Of a stretch of 12,798 nucleotides of DNA, positions 6,879-12,798 are shown in pieces. The DNA is from JAXFQS01 sp034178815 (lineage in GTDB: Bacteria > Verrucomicrobiota > Kiritimatiellia > RFP12 > DVOR01): assembly GCA_034178815.1 (NCBI GenBank), contig JAXFQS010000068.1:1-12798 (forward strand). The letters run 5' to 3'. A program made the translations under genes and the position numbers. Numbering within the stretch: position 1 is the stretch's first letter; each line of letters opens with the position of its first letter. Under the pieces are notes generated by a model, which was not told where the DNA came from, did not search any database, and saw only the letters and a list, made by a program, of their open reading frames with translations.

Positions 6879-6890
6879 AGGTTGCAACCT
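6879..6890. repeat. Perfect 12-base palindrome between GNAT gene and purM
   Basis: AGGTTGCAACCT is fully self-complementary and lies in the 217-base convergent gap 6820-7036. With no loop it cannot form a normal terminator hairpin. It could be a protein-binding dyad or chance. The rest of the gap upstream of the purM terminator shows no gene or RNA that I recognise. Confidence 0.3.
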
Positions 6891-6970
6891 TGCCCGCGCA
6901 TTCGAATACACCTGCCTCGGCCTAAAGTATCTACCTTTCCCTCAAGGAGAAGCCTAGGAGTCAATCCATG

Positions 6971-7011
6971 CCAAAACAAAGGCGGAGAGATGCCCTCGGC
7001 ATCCCTCCGCC
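6971..7011 (-). terminator. Rho-independent terminator of purM
   Basis: Bases 6981-6994 and 6998-7011 form a 14-base stem with one mismatch and a three-base loop. On the minus strand the hairpin is followed by TTTGTTTTGG (complement of 6971-6980). It lies about 25 bases past the purM stop. On the plus strand the hairpin is followed by CCATACAG with no T-run, so it should not act as an intrinsic terminator for the GNAT transcript. Confidence 0.9.
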
Positions 7012-7036
7012 CCATACAGATGCAACTCAGCCTCGG

Positions 7037-8092
7037 CTAATCTTCGTAGACGACCTTCTTCTCGCCTTTGACGATTTTGCCGATGACAGTAGGACGGGCG
7101 CGGTTCTTCTTGAGCAAGGCCAACGCCGTGTCGACATCCTTGGGATTGACTATGATCACAAAACCAATGCCCATATTGAACACGCGGTACATCTCCTCGC
7201 GGTCGACCTTCCCCTGGCGTTGCAGGAAGGAGAAAATCTCCGGCACACGCCAACTGTTCCGGTCGATTGAGGCGTTGACATTGGCCGGCAAAACCCGTGG
7301 AATATTGTCTGTAAAGCCGCCGCCCGTAATGTGCGCCATTCCCTTGATGTCGACCTTCTCCATAACCGCCAGTACAGGCTTGAGGAAACTCTTGTGGACA
7401 GCCAAAAGTTGCTCACCAACCTTCAAGTTCGTCCCAGGGATATTGTCATCTGGACTCAACATGCACTGATCGAAGATAATCCGGCGCGCCAGCGAATAAC
7501 CATTGGTCTGAAGGCCACCAGAAGCCAGTCCGATGATGATATCGCCGACACGAATCTTCTCACCTGTGATAATCTTCTTGCGCGGCACCATGCCGACAAT
7601 CGTACCGACCAAATCGTACTCGCCCTCGGGATAGAGCCCTGGCATCTCCGCCGTTTCCCCCCCAAGAAGCGCACAACCATTCTCCTTGCAAGCCTTGCAC
7701 AACCCCTTTACAACCTGGTTGAACACCTTGCCGTCAAACTTCGACGCGCCAATGTAGTCCAAAAAGAAAAGCGGCGTAGCCCCTTGGACTAGAATATCGT
7801 TGACGCAATGGTTGACGATGTCCTGCCCAATCGTGTCATGGCGGCCAATCATTGCGGCCACTTTCAACTTCGTTCCAACCCCATCGGCACTCGCAACCAG
7901 CAGATTCTCCTTGCCCGGCGAAGTGAATAGACCGCCAAACGCGCCAATCCCCCCGACAACACCGGGCGTATTAGTCTGCTTGACCATCTTCTTGATCGAT
8001 TCAATGCCATTCATCTTCGAATCGATATCCACACCTGCCGCAGCATATGCGGTCAGGACCTTCGCTTCATCAACCTTCTTCTTGGCGGCCAT
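7037..8092 (-). CDS. purM: Phosphoribosylformylglycinamidine cyclo-ligase (AIR synthetase)
   Basis: PurM uses ATP to close the imidazole ring of formylglycinamidine ribonucleotide, giving aminoimidazole ribonucleotide in cytoplasmic purine synthesis. All family landmarks are present in this 351-residue protein: ASADGVGTKLKVA (67-79), NDILVQGATPLFFLDYI (98-114), LLGGETAEMPG (142-152) and AHITGGG (253-259). The segment ASGGLQTNGYSLAR (190-203) differs from the commoner SSGLH[ST]NGYSL, with Gln in place of His. Length is normal. The start codon is preceded on the minus strand by GGAG five bases away, one of the better ribosome-binding sites here. It is a single-gene unit: a terminator follows, and mcsA is divergently oriented. 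No other purine genes are in the window. Confidence 0.97.
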   Translation of the reverse strand: MAAKKKVDEAKVLTAYAAAGVDIDSKMNGIESIKKMVKQTNTPGVVGGIGAFGGLFTSPGKENLLVASADGVGTKLKVAAMIGRHDTIGQDIVNHCVNDILVQGATPLFFLDYIGASKFDGKVFNQVVKGLCKACKENGCALLGGETAEMPGLYPEGEYDLVGTIVGMVPRKKIITGEKIRVGDIIIGLASGGLQTNGYSLARRIIFDQCMLSPDDNIPGTNLKVGEQLLAVHKSFLKPVLAVMEKVDIKGMAHITGGGFTDNIPRVLPANVNASIDRNSWRVPEIFSFLQRQGKVDREEMYRVFNMGIGFVIIVNPKDVDTALALLKKNRARPTVIGKIVKGEKKVVYED

Positions 8093-8148
8093 ACTTGCTC
8101 CAGTTATCGTTCGCAGGAGCGGAAACCCCTCCAGCGTCTAAAGCAAGA

Positions 8149-8177
8149 AGTTTAGCATCTCCAAACACTTCAGGCAA
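8149..8177 (-). promoter_or_regulatory. Candidate promoter for purM
   Basis: On the minus strand TTGCCT (complement of 8172-8177) and TAAACT (complement of 8149-8154) are separated by 17 bases. Each matches the sigma70 consensus at four of six positions. The transcript would start about 50 bases before the purM ATG. I see no PurR-like operator. This is an inference from spacing and partial consensus. Confidence 0.4.
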
Positions 8178-8205
8178 GAATAAAGCCACCTACCCCCCTA
8201 TTTCC

Positions 8206-8234
8206 TTCCTATCCACCAGGAAGTTTGCTATAAT
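8206..8234 (+). promoter_or_regulatory. Extended -10 promoter giving a nearly leaderless mcsA transcript
   Basis: A perfect TATAAT lies at 8229-8234 with TGC directly in front, making an extended -10 element. A weak TTCCTA sits at the -35 position (8206-8211) with a 17-base spacer. The -10 ends 11 bases before the mcsA ATG at 8246, so transcription would begin about four or five bases upstream of the start codon. No Shine-Dalgarno fits in that space. No CtsR heptad repeats are visible nearby. A second promoter further upstream cannot be ruled out. Confidence 0.6.
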
Positions 8235-8245
8235 TCTATCTGCTT

Positions 8246-8611
8246 ATGAAATGCGAAATCTGCCATAAAAACGAAGCGCAAGTAGCCGTCGAACGCCTGA
8301 TTGACGGCACCAAGAAAGAACTCTATGTTTGCAAGCGTTGCGCAGTACAACAGCCCCCCAAGAGCACCAAGCAGAGTTTGCCCCCATTCGCCTCCGTCGT
8401 AAACCTAGTGCTCGACGCCACCGCACAGGCCATCAAGCACGGCGCAATCACCCGAAAAGCGGCACAAAGCCAAGCCCCCGAGTTTGAACTCGAAAAGAGC
8501 TGCCCCAATTGTGGCACTACAGCCAAACAAGTCACCAACGGCGAGCGACTCGGATGCCCACAATGCTACGAAACCTTCGCCTGCGAAATCCGCCTCCTTC
8601 TCGACGACTGA
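8246..8611 (+). CDS. mcsA: McsA-like zinc-finger activator of protein-arginine kinase, short form without UVR motif
   Basis: This 121-residue protein has the McsA layout of paired zinc knuckles. The first is Cys3-Cys6 with Cys29-Cys32, inside a MKCEICHKNEAQV ... LYVCKRCA pattern. The second is Cys86-Cys89 with Cys104-Cys107 (CPNCG ... GCPQCYETF). In Bacillus subtilis McsA activates and targets the arginine kinase McsB within the ClpC quality-control system. There the protein is about 185 residues and ends in a UVR coiled-coil motif. Here the chain stops about a dozen residues after the second knuckle (EIRLLLDD), so the UVR part is missing. The first Cys is residue 3, so the ATG at 8246 is certain. 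It has no Shine-Dalgarno and is probably translated from a leaderless message. mcsB begins three bases after the stop. Confidence 0.85.
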   Translation: MKCEICHKNEAQVAVERLIDGTKKELYVCKRCAVQQPPKSTKQSLPPFASVVNLVLDATAQAIKHGAITRKAAQSQAPEFELEKSCPNCGTTAKQVTNGERLGCPQCYETFACEIRLLLDD

Positions 8612-8614
8612 ACT

Positions 8615-9694
8615 ATGCGTTTCCGCTCTCCCCTCCCAGCCAACCAAATGATTGTTCTCTCCTCAAGGGTTCGCTATGCCCGAAACCTTGAAGGATTCCC
8701 CTTCCCCACGCGCCTCACGACCACTCAGGCAAAACAGATTCTTTCGACCGTCTCCGGCGCCTTCAAAGGCATCGATTCCCACACACGCTGCGCATTAAGG
8801 GGTAGCTCCGACAGCTTTGAAGCCCAGGCATTCCTTGCTGAGCACCAAATCAGCCACGAGTTCCAAGACAGCCCTCTGCAAGACGCCACGGCTTACTTCA
8901 CCTTTGGCAACCAACACCTCAGCGCTATGGTCAACGAGGAAGACCATATCCGCCTCCAGTCCATCCGAGATGGGCTTGCCTTGACACAATGCCTTGACGA
9001 CATTCGGATTGCCGACAAAGCGCTCGCGGACATTCTTCCCTACGCCACCAGTCCGAAGTGGGGCTATTTGACAGCCTGTCCAACCAATTCAGGCACCGGG
9101 TTCCGGGCTTCCCTTATGGTACACCTCGGCGCACTCACGATTACCCAGAATTACAAGGTGGCGATGATGCGCGCGCTTGAAGACCTCGATCTCAACTGCC
9201 GGGGCTACTTCGGCGAGGTACCAAGCGACTGCGAGCCTTTTCTCGGACCAGTCTATCAGATTTCCAACCGAAAAGCCTCAGGCGAGACCGAAGAGCAGGT
9301 CATTCAGCGAATTACTCAAATCGCCAATGACCTAACGAAGCGAGAACTGGATTGCCGCCTGCGCTTGCTGAACACAAGGGAAGGGCGAGCAACCTTGCGA
9401 GCTCATACACTCCGCCATCTTGCCTTGGCAGTCAATCAAGAGCAGTATGACGAGCGTGATTCAGCGCTTGACCATCTACTCAACCTCTATCTGCCTGCTG
9501 AACTTGGACTGCTCAAGGATATCACATTCAAGGACTTGCGTCAACTCGCAACGCAGAGCGAGAAGGACAGATTTCTCCGATTCGGCGAATGTAGCGCCCC
9601 CCCCTGTTCCGGCGAAGCCTTGACGATACAAGAGTTCTTTGACAAACGCCACTATCGCCGTGGCGCCTTATCCGAAAAGGTTCTGTTGTCTTGA
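8615..9694 (+). CDS. mcsB: Protein-arginine kinase McsB
   Basis: McsB belongs to the phosphagen (guanido) kinase superfamily and phosphorylates arginine side chains of proteins with ATP. In Firmicutes this marks them for ClpCP. The 359-residue protein has the kinase landmarks: LSSRVRYARNLEGFPFP (15-31, nucleotide-binding arginines), VNEEDH (106-111, catalytic acid loop), CPTNSGTGFRASLMVHLG (155-172, with the conserved Cys155) and YQISNRKASGETEEQ (214-228). The N-terminus is short, with only 14 residues before LSSRVR. It cannot be longer, since the mcsA stop lies immediately upstream in the same frame. The C-terminal part lacks the RDxxRA motif that forms the phosphoarginine-sensing site in Bacillus-type McsB. 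The stop overlaps the next start as TGATG. No clpC or ctsR is adjacent. No Shine-Dalgarno is visible. Confidence 0.92.
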   Translation: MRFRSPLPANQMIVLSSRVRYARNLEGFPFPTRLTTTQAKQILSTVSGAFKGIDSHTRCALRGSSDSFEAQAFLAEHQISHEFQDSPLQDATAYFTFGNQHLSAMVNEEDHIRLQSIRDGLALTQCLDDIRIADKALADILPYATSPKWGYLTACPTNSGTGFRASLMVHLGALTITQNYKVAMMRALEDLDLNCRGYFGEVPSDCEPFLGPVYQISNRKASGETEEQVIQRITQIANDLTKRELDCRLRLLNTREGRATLRAHTLRHLALAVNQEQYDERDSALDHLLNLYLPAELGLLKDITFKDLRQLATQSEKDRFLRFGECSAPPCSGEALTIQEFFDKRHYRRGALSEKVLLS

Positions 9695-10719
9695 TGTCTT
9701 TCTTTGCCTCTCCCCCGGCGCTCTTATTGCTTCTGACGCTCCCCATCATTGGTTGGAGGCTATTTCGCCGTTGTCGTGTCACAACCATCTTCGCGCCCCT
9801 ATCTAGGCGGGTGCCCGCACACGGTTCGACCTGGCGAACTCGCCTTCTCGGTGGGGTTCCCTATCTTTATCTTTTGGGATTGGCGAGCCTCATCATTGCT
9901 ACGGCGGGGCCGCAAAAAGTCGATCAACGAACAAGCCAACATCTCCAGTCGATAGCCATCGAAATGGCCGTCGACATCTCAGGCTCTATGCGGGGGCTTG
10001 ACCTCTCGCCCAGCCGGGAAGAACTAAGAACTCGCCTTGATATCGTCAAAGAGACCTTTGCCGCCTTTGTCCAGTCCCGACCAGATGATTTAATTGGTCT
10101 GGTCACATTTGCCGGCTATGCATCCACCCGAGTTCCGCTGACGGCGGATCACGAGGTTCTCCTCCATGTGCTGGGAGGGGTGCGTATGCCTGACGAGGAG
10201 GCTGACGATGCAGACGCCTCTCCAGTATCCAGGGACGAGAACATGACGGCTATAGGCGATGGTCTTGCCACTGCCATCGCTCGTCTGGAGTCGGCGGAAA
10301 CCAAGAGCAAAATTGTTATCCTGCTCAGCGATGGAGAGAATAACTTCGGAGCCATTACGCCTCAACGGGCGGCGGAGGCGGCAAAAGAGTTGGGTATCCG
10401 GGTCTATACGATTGGCGTCGGATCCTCGGGTATGGTTCCCTACTGGACGGGAAACGGTATTGCGAGGGGGATGCTTTCGCTTGACGAAACCACGCTCCAG
10501 GCTATTGCCCAGACAACTGGCGGACTTTACGCCAATGTCACCAGCAAGGAAGCCTTGCAGCAAGCCCTTGGCGAGATTGCTACTCTTGAAAAAACGGATG
10601 TCGAACGGCAGATTTGGCGTCATGCCACACCGAGATACCGGTCTTGGCTCATCGGTGGTATACTGCTGTTGACAATTGCCTGCTCATTGAGTTTGGCATT
10701 TCGCCGCGCCATTATCTAG
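9694..10719 (+). CDS. BatA-like membrane-anchored von Willebrand factor A (VWA) domain protein
   Basis: This 341-residue protein has two N-terminal membrane helices (about 6-22 and 54-71), a VWA domain (about 88-295) and a C-terminal helix (about 317-335), the BatA/BatB layout. The metal-ion-dependent adhesion site is complete: DISGS at 94-98, Thr185 and Asp213 (LLSDGENN). An acidic insert, MPDEEADDADAS, follows the third strand. In Bacteroides the bat operon is linked to aerotolerance and usually includes a MoxR ATPase and several Bat proteins. None is seen here, although anything beyond the window is unknown. The ATG at 9694 overlaps the mcsB stop by one base, so the protein is translationally coupled to the arginine kinase. 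A TTG one codon earlier is an alternative start. The domain call is firm; the role in this operon is open. Confidence 0.88.
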   Translation: MSFFASPPALLLLLTLPIIGWRLFRRCRVTTIFAPLSRRVPAHGSTWRTRLLGGVPYLYLLGLASLIIATAGPQKVDQRTSQHLQSIAIEMAVDISGSMRGLDLSPSREELRTRLDIVKETFAAFVQSRPDDLIGLVTFAGYASTRVPLTADHEVLLHVLGGVRMPDEEADDADASPVSRDENMTAIGDGLATAIARLESAETKSKIVILLSDGENNFGAITPQRAAEAAKELGIRVYTIGVGSSGMVPYWTGNGIARGMLSLDETTLQAIAQTTGGLYANVTSKEALQQALGEIATLEKTDVERQIWRHATPRYRSWLIGGILLLTIACSLSLAFRRAII

Positions 10720-11047
10720 CGGCGGAATTGTCACAGTCCCCCCATTGGGCGCTTGGAAACTGCCCGGATGAGCAAGAGCCCCTCGCCCCCGAACCGCTGA
10801 ATCTTTACGCGCGCTGGCAGGAACATTCCCTCTCCGTATCCAAGGAACAAGTTGCCCTTCTTTCGGTTGGCAACAGCACCGGCTCCAAGAAGCAAATCTC
10901 CCAGTGCCTGGACAACTTTTTTGGAGGGGGATAGACTAGAACAGGCTCTGAACGAAGGGGTTATGCCACTTGACTCCACGCCCCCCAATCCGACGCAAGG
11001 GGCATAAAATGGAGTGGACAGATGCCCGGGAAAGGTCTGTTTTACAA
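10720..11047. other. Convergent intergenic region with no recognised gene
   Basis: The VWA gene ends at 10719 and the M16 gene on the opposite strand ends at 11048, leaving 328 bases. Frames stay open here on both strands. One plus frame runs through to a TAG at 10932-10934. A minus frame spans 10731-10988 with a poor TTG start and Gly/Leu-rich content. Neither gives a product I recognise, and neither has a ribosome-binding site. GTTGCC and GGCAAC form a six-base dyad around 10850-10875, and a T-run follows near 10917-10922, so a structured RNA is possible. I could not match it to SRP RNA, tmRNA, RNase P RNA or a tRNA. The right part holds the hairpin annotated separately. Confidence 0.4.
10961..11007. 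repeat. Large imperfect inverted repeat between convergent genes
   Basis: TTATGCCACTTG (10961-10972) pairs with CAAGGGGCATAA (10996-11007) over 12 positions with one mismatch, around a C-rich 23-base loop. The position between two converging genes suits a bidirectional transcription barrier or mRNA 3'-end protector. There is no long T-run on either side, so a Rho-independent mechanism is doubtful. A weaker dyad, ACAGA (11018-11022) with TCTGT (11036-11040), followed by TTT, lies just downstream and could help end the VWA transcript. Confidence 0.45.
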
Positions 11048-12798
11048 CTACCTGTTTTGCTTTTGGCTAGGGGCTTGCCGAGGCAAAACGACCGAACGAA
11101 TACGCGGTGCCTTAAGCAAATCTGCGGCGGCCTGCTTGATTTGTTCGGGGGTGACTGCCTCTAGAAAGTCCTTCGGTCGAAGAATCCGATCAAAGCTAGT
11201 CCCCATCAATTCCACCAGCGTGCAAACTGCTGCGAAGTCCCTGTTGTCTTGCCACAGAGCATCCGCGGATCTGAGCAACGGCTCCTTGGCGCGGACGACT
11301 TCTTCAGGGGTTGGGCCTTGGGTTGCGTAGCGTGTCAACTCTTCATCGACCAGCGCTTCAATCTTGTCTAGATGGCGCGGCTCGGTTCCGCAAACAATCG
11401 AGAAAGCCCCCTCGCAAAGGCAGGTGCGGTTCTCGGCATAGATGTAGTAAGCGAGCCCCCTGTCGATGCGAGCCTTCTTAAAGAGTTCGGATGACAATCC
11501 GCTCATCATTCTCGCAAGAAGCGTGTAGGCATCTCGGTTCTTCCCGGAGAAAGACGGAGCATTGCGCCCAAGAATGATGATGGCCTGACTGCAATCTTGC
11601 GTGACAGTCAGATTCTGCGCTCGGGTTAAATCCAAGGTCGCGACCGGGGCGAGTTGGGGAGCACCTTCAGGAAGGGCTTCGATGAGCCGCTTGGCAATAT
11701 TGCGAGCCTTGTCGAGCGGAAGGGCGCCGAAGACGGCGATAGAGCAGTTACCACGCCTGAATGTCTCCTTCAATTTCGAGCGCACCTGATCGGCGGTTAA
11801 AGGCTTTACCGTCTCAAGGCGACCATCTAGAGAAATGCGGTAGCGTTGGCAACGGAAAAGTTCCCGCCGACAATTGTCCCAAGCGACCCACTTGGGGGAT
11901 TCGCGACAGGTCTCTAAGTTCAGCAAGTGTTCCTCCTTGACCTTCTCGAACTCCTCCGGAGCGCAGGTGGGCGAACGAAAGGAACCAATCAACAGGGGCA
12001 AAAGATTCTCGACATCGGGCGCAAGCGCTGTCAACGAAAGGGAGAGACTGTCTACTTCCAATGAGGCCGAGAAGTTGGCACCTAACGACTCCAAGCATTC
12101 GTCCAGTTTCTCCCGCGAGACACCCTCGTAGCCACGCGTCGCCAAACTCGCCCCAACGGTCAAGATTCCCGCCTCATGCGCGGACTCAAGCAAAGAACCA
12201 CCCTTGAAGCGCAGATGGATGGTGACCTTCGGAAGTCGGGAATCAGAACGGAGAAAGACGGGCACTCCATCAATTTCCTCTCGCACGGGCAACGGCTTGG
12301 AAGGCGACGATGCGGTCTTGTCCGATGCATTGGCCGGTGGAGGAAGCATCAAGGTCTGAGCGAAACAGGTGGGCTTGAGATAGAGCCGGGCTACCCGTCG
12401 GACATCCTCAGGCGTCACCGCAAAAAGAGCCCTCAGACGGTCGCGAGCCGCTGTTGGAGTGCCAAAGCAAAACTCGCTATCCATTACCGTTTCGCACAAA
12501 GACATCATATCGTCAAACTGCCTCAGCGTCGAGACGATAAACTGCCGACGCAGGCGGAAAAGTTCAGCCTCGGATGGCAAATCATCCATCAGGGCGGCGA
12601 GTTCCAAATCGATGGCCTCAAGCAATTCCGCTCGGCGAGACGGATCGAAAGAAGCGTAGAGACCGAAATAGCCACTGTCCGCATAGAACTGGCAATACCC
12701 GGCAATGCTCGTAGCCAAGAAACGCCGCTCCTTGATACGCTCCACTAGGCGCCCTTTTCGTCCGCAACTCAGCCACGCGGAAAGCAATTCCAGTGCCG
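11048..12798 (-). CDS. M16-family (pitrilysin/processing-peptidase type) zinc protease, C-terminal part, cut by right edge
   Basis: The minus-strand frame is open from the right edge to a TAG at 11048-11050 and gives about 583 residues. It begins inside the C-terminal half of a first M16 unit (ELLSAWLSCGRKGRLVERIKE, then YFGLYASFDPSRR). A Pro/Ser linker follows near residues 148-168 of the visible part, then a second complete unit (VFLRSDSRLPKVTIHLRFKGGSLLE onward). M16 enzymes work as clam-shell halves, one carrying the HxxEH zinc site. The second unit lacks HxxEH: the equivalent stretch reads ESAHEAGILTVGASLATRG. It is therefore probably the non-catalytic half, as in other fused M16 proteases, with the active site expected upstream beyond the window. 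No C-terminal membrane anchor is present. The substrate is unknown, and a signal peptide cannot be checked. The true start lies outside; the leucine at 12785-12787 is not it. Confidence 0.88.
   Translation of the reverse strand, partial: ALELLSAWLSCGRKGRLVERIKERRFLATSIAGYCQFYADSGYFGLYASFDPSRRAELLEAIDLELAALMDDLPSEAELFRLRRQFIVSTLRQFDDMMSLCETVMDSEFCFGTPTAARDRLRALFAVTPEDVRRVARLYLKPTCFAQTLMLPPPANASDKTASSPSKPLPVREEIDGVPVFLRSDSRLPKVTIHLRFKGGSLLESAHEAGILTVGASLATRGYEGVSREKLDECLESLGANFSASLEVDSLSLSLTALAPDVENLLPLLIGSFRSPTCAPEEFEKVKEEHLLNLETCRESPKWVAWDNCRRELFRCQRYRISLDGRLETVKPLTADQVRSKLKETFRRGNCSIAVFGALPLDKARNIAKRLIEALPEGAPQLAPVATLDLTRAQNLTVTQDCSQAIIILGRNAPSFSGKNRDAYTLLARMMSGLSSELFKKARIDRGLAYYIYAENRTCLCEGAFSIVCGTEPRHLDKIEALVDEELTRYATQGPTPEEVVRAKEPLLRSADALWQDNRDFAAVCTLVELMGTSFDRILRPKDFLEAVTPEQIKQAAADLLKAPRIRSVVLPRQAPSQKQNR

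Noticed and set aside
6820..6970. tRNA-like TTCGAAT motif in the gap after the GNAT gene
   Set aside because: The flanking bases do not form a T-stem, and no acceptor, D or anticodon arms can be drawn.
8093..8245. CtsR operator upstream of mcsA, expected by analogy with Firmicutes
   Set aside because: No heptad direct repeats of the GGTCAAA type are visible.
8323..8647. Antisense open frames across mcsA
   Set aside because: mcsA has eight correctly spaced zinc-ligand cysteines; the antisense frames have no features.
10614..10934. 106-residue plus-strand open frame after the VWA gene, considered as a BatB remnant
   Set aside because: It starts inside the VWA gene in another frame and shows no VWA motif, membrane helix or ribosome-binding site.
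10731..10988. 85-residue minus-strand open frame downstream of the M16 gene
   Set aside because: It starts at TTG with no ribosome-binding site and gives no recognised family. It is mentioned only within the spacer description.

Overview
This window looks like chromosomal DNA of a Gram-negative (diderm) bacterium. It encodes a FadL/OmpP1-type outer-membrane porin, an outer-membrane-type lipoprotein and the tail of what looks like a lipid A acyltransferase. It also encodes the protein-arginine kinase McsB with its zinc-finger partner McsA. That pair is classical in Firmicutes but also occurs in diderm groups such as the Planctomycetes-Verrucomicrobia-Lentisphaerae-Chlamydiae (PVC) lineages. 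A PVC-type host is my best inference, not something the sequence proves. Several starts have no visible Shine-Dalgarno sequence, and many genes are joined by ATGA or TGATG overlaps or gaps of a few bases. I see no transposase, integrase, CRISPR array, tRNA or rRNA.

Layout. Bases 1-888 hold an acyltransferase tail overlapping an HD-domain phosphohydrolase. Bases 889-2301 hold a dyad-rich promoter region and a FadL-like porin. Bases 2302-3744 hold a hairpin cluster, a promoter, a TPR/coiled-coil/LysM lipoprotein and a translationally coupled small tail-anchored membrane protein. Bases 3772-6819 form a compact cell-surface cluster on the same strand: a GT4 glycosyltransferase, a six-helix membrane protein, a dTDP-4-dehydrorhamnose reductase and a GNAT acetyltransferase. 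On the opposite strand, purM (7037-8092) ends in a textbook intrinsic terminator. Bases 8093-8245 are a divergent promoter region. Bases 8246-10719 are mcsA, mcsB and a BatA-like VWA membrane protein, packed as one apparent operon. Bases 10720-11047 are a convergent intergenic region with a large imperfect hairpin. From 11048 to the right edge is the C-terminal part of an M16-family peptidase on the minus strand.

How it fits together. The left two thirds are mostly envelope biology: lipid A acylation, a porin, a cell-wall-binding lipoprotein and rhamnose-type surface glycan synthesis. The most unusual unit is mcsA-mcsB-VWA. McsA is short and lacks its usual C-terminal UVR motif. McsB lacks the RDxxRA phosphoarginine-sensing motif known from Bacillus-type enzymes. 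No clpC or ctsR lies beside them; instead a membrane-anchored MIDAS protein is translationally coupled to the kinase. mcsA also appears to be transcribed as a nearly leaderless mRNA from an extended -10 promoter.
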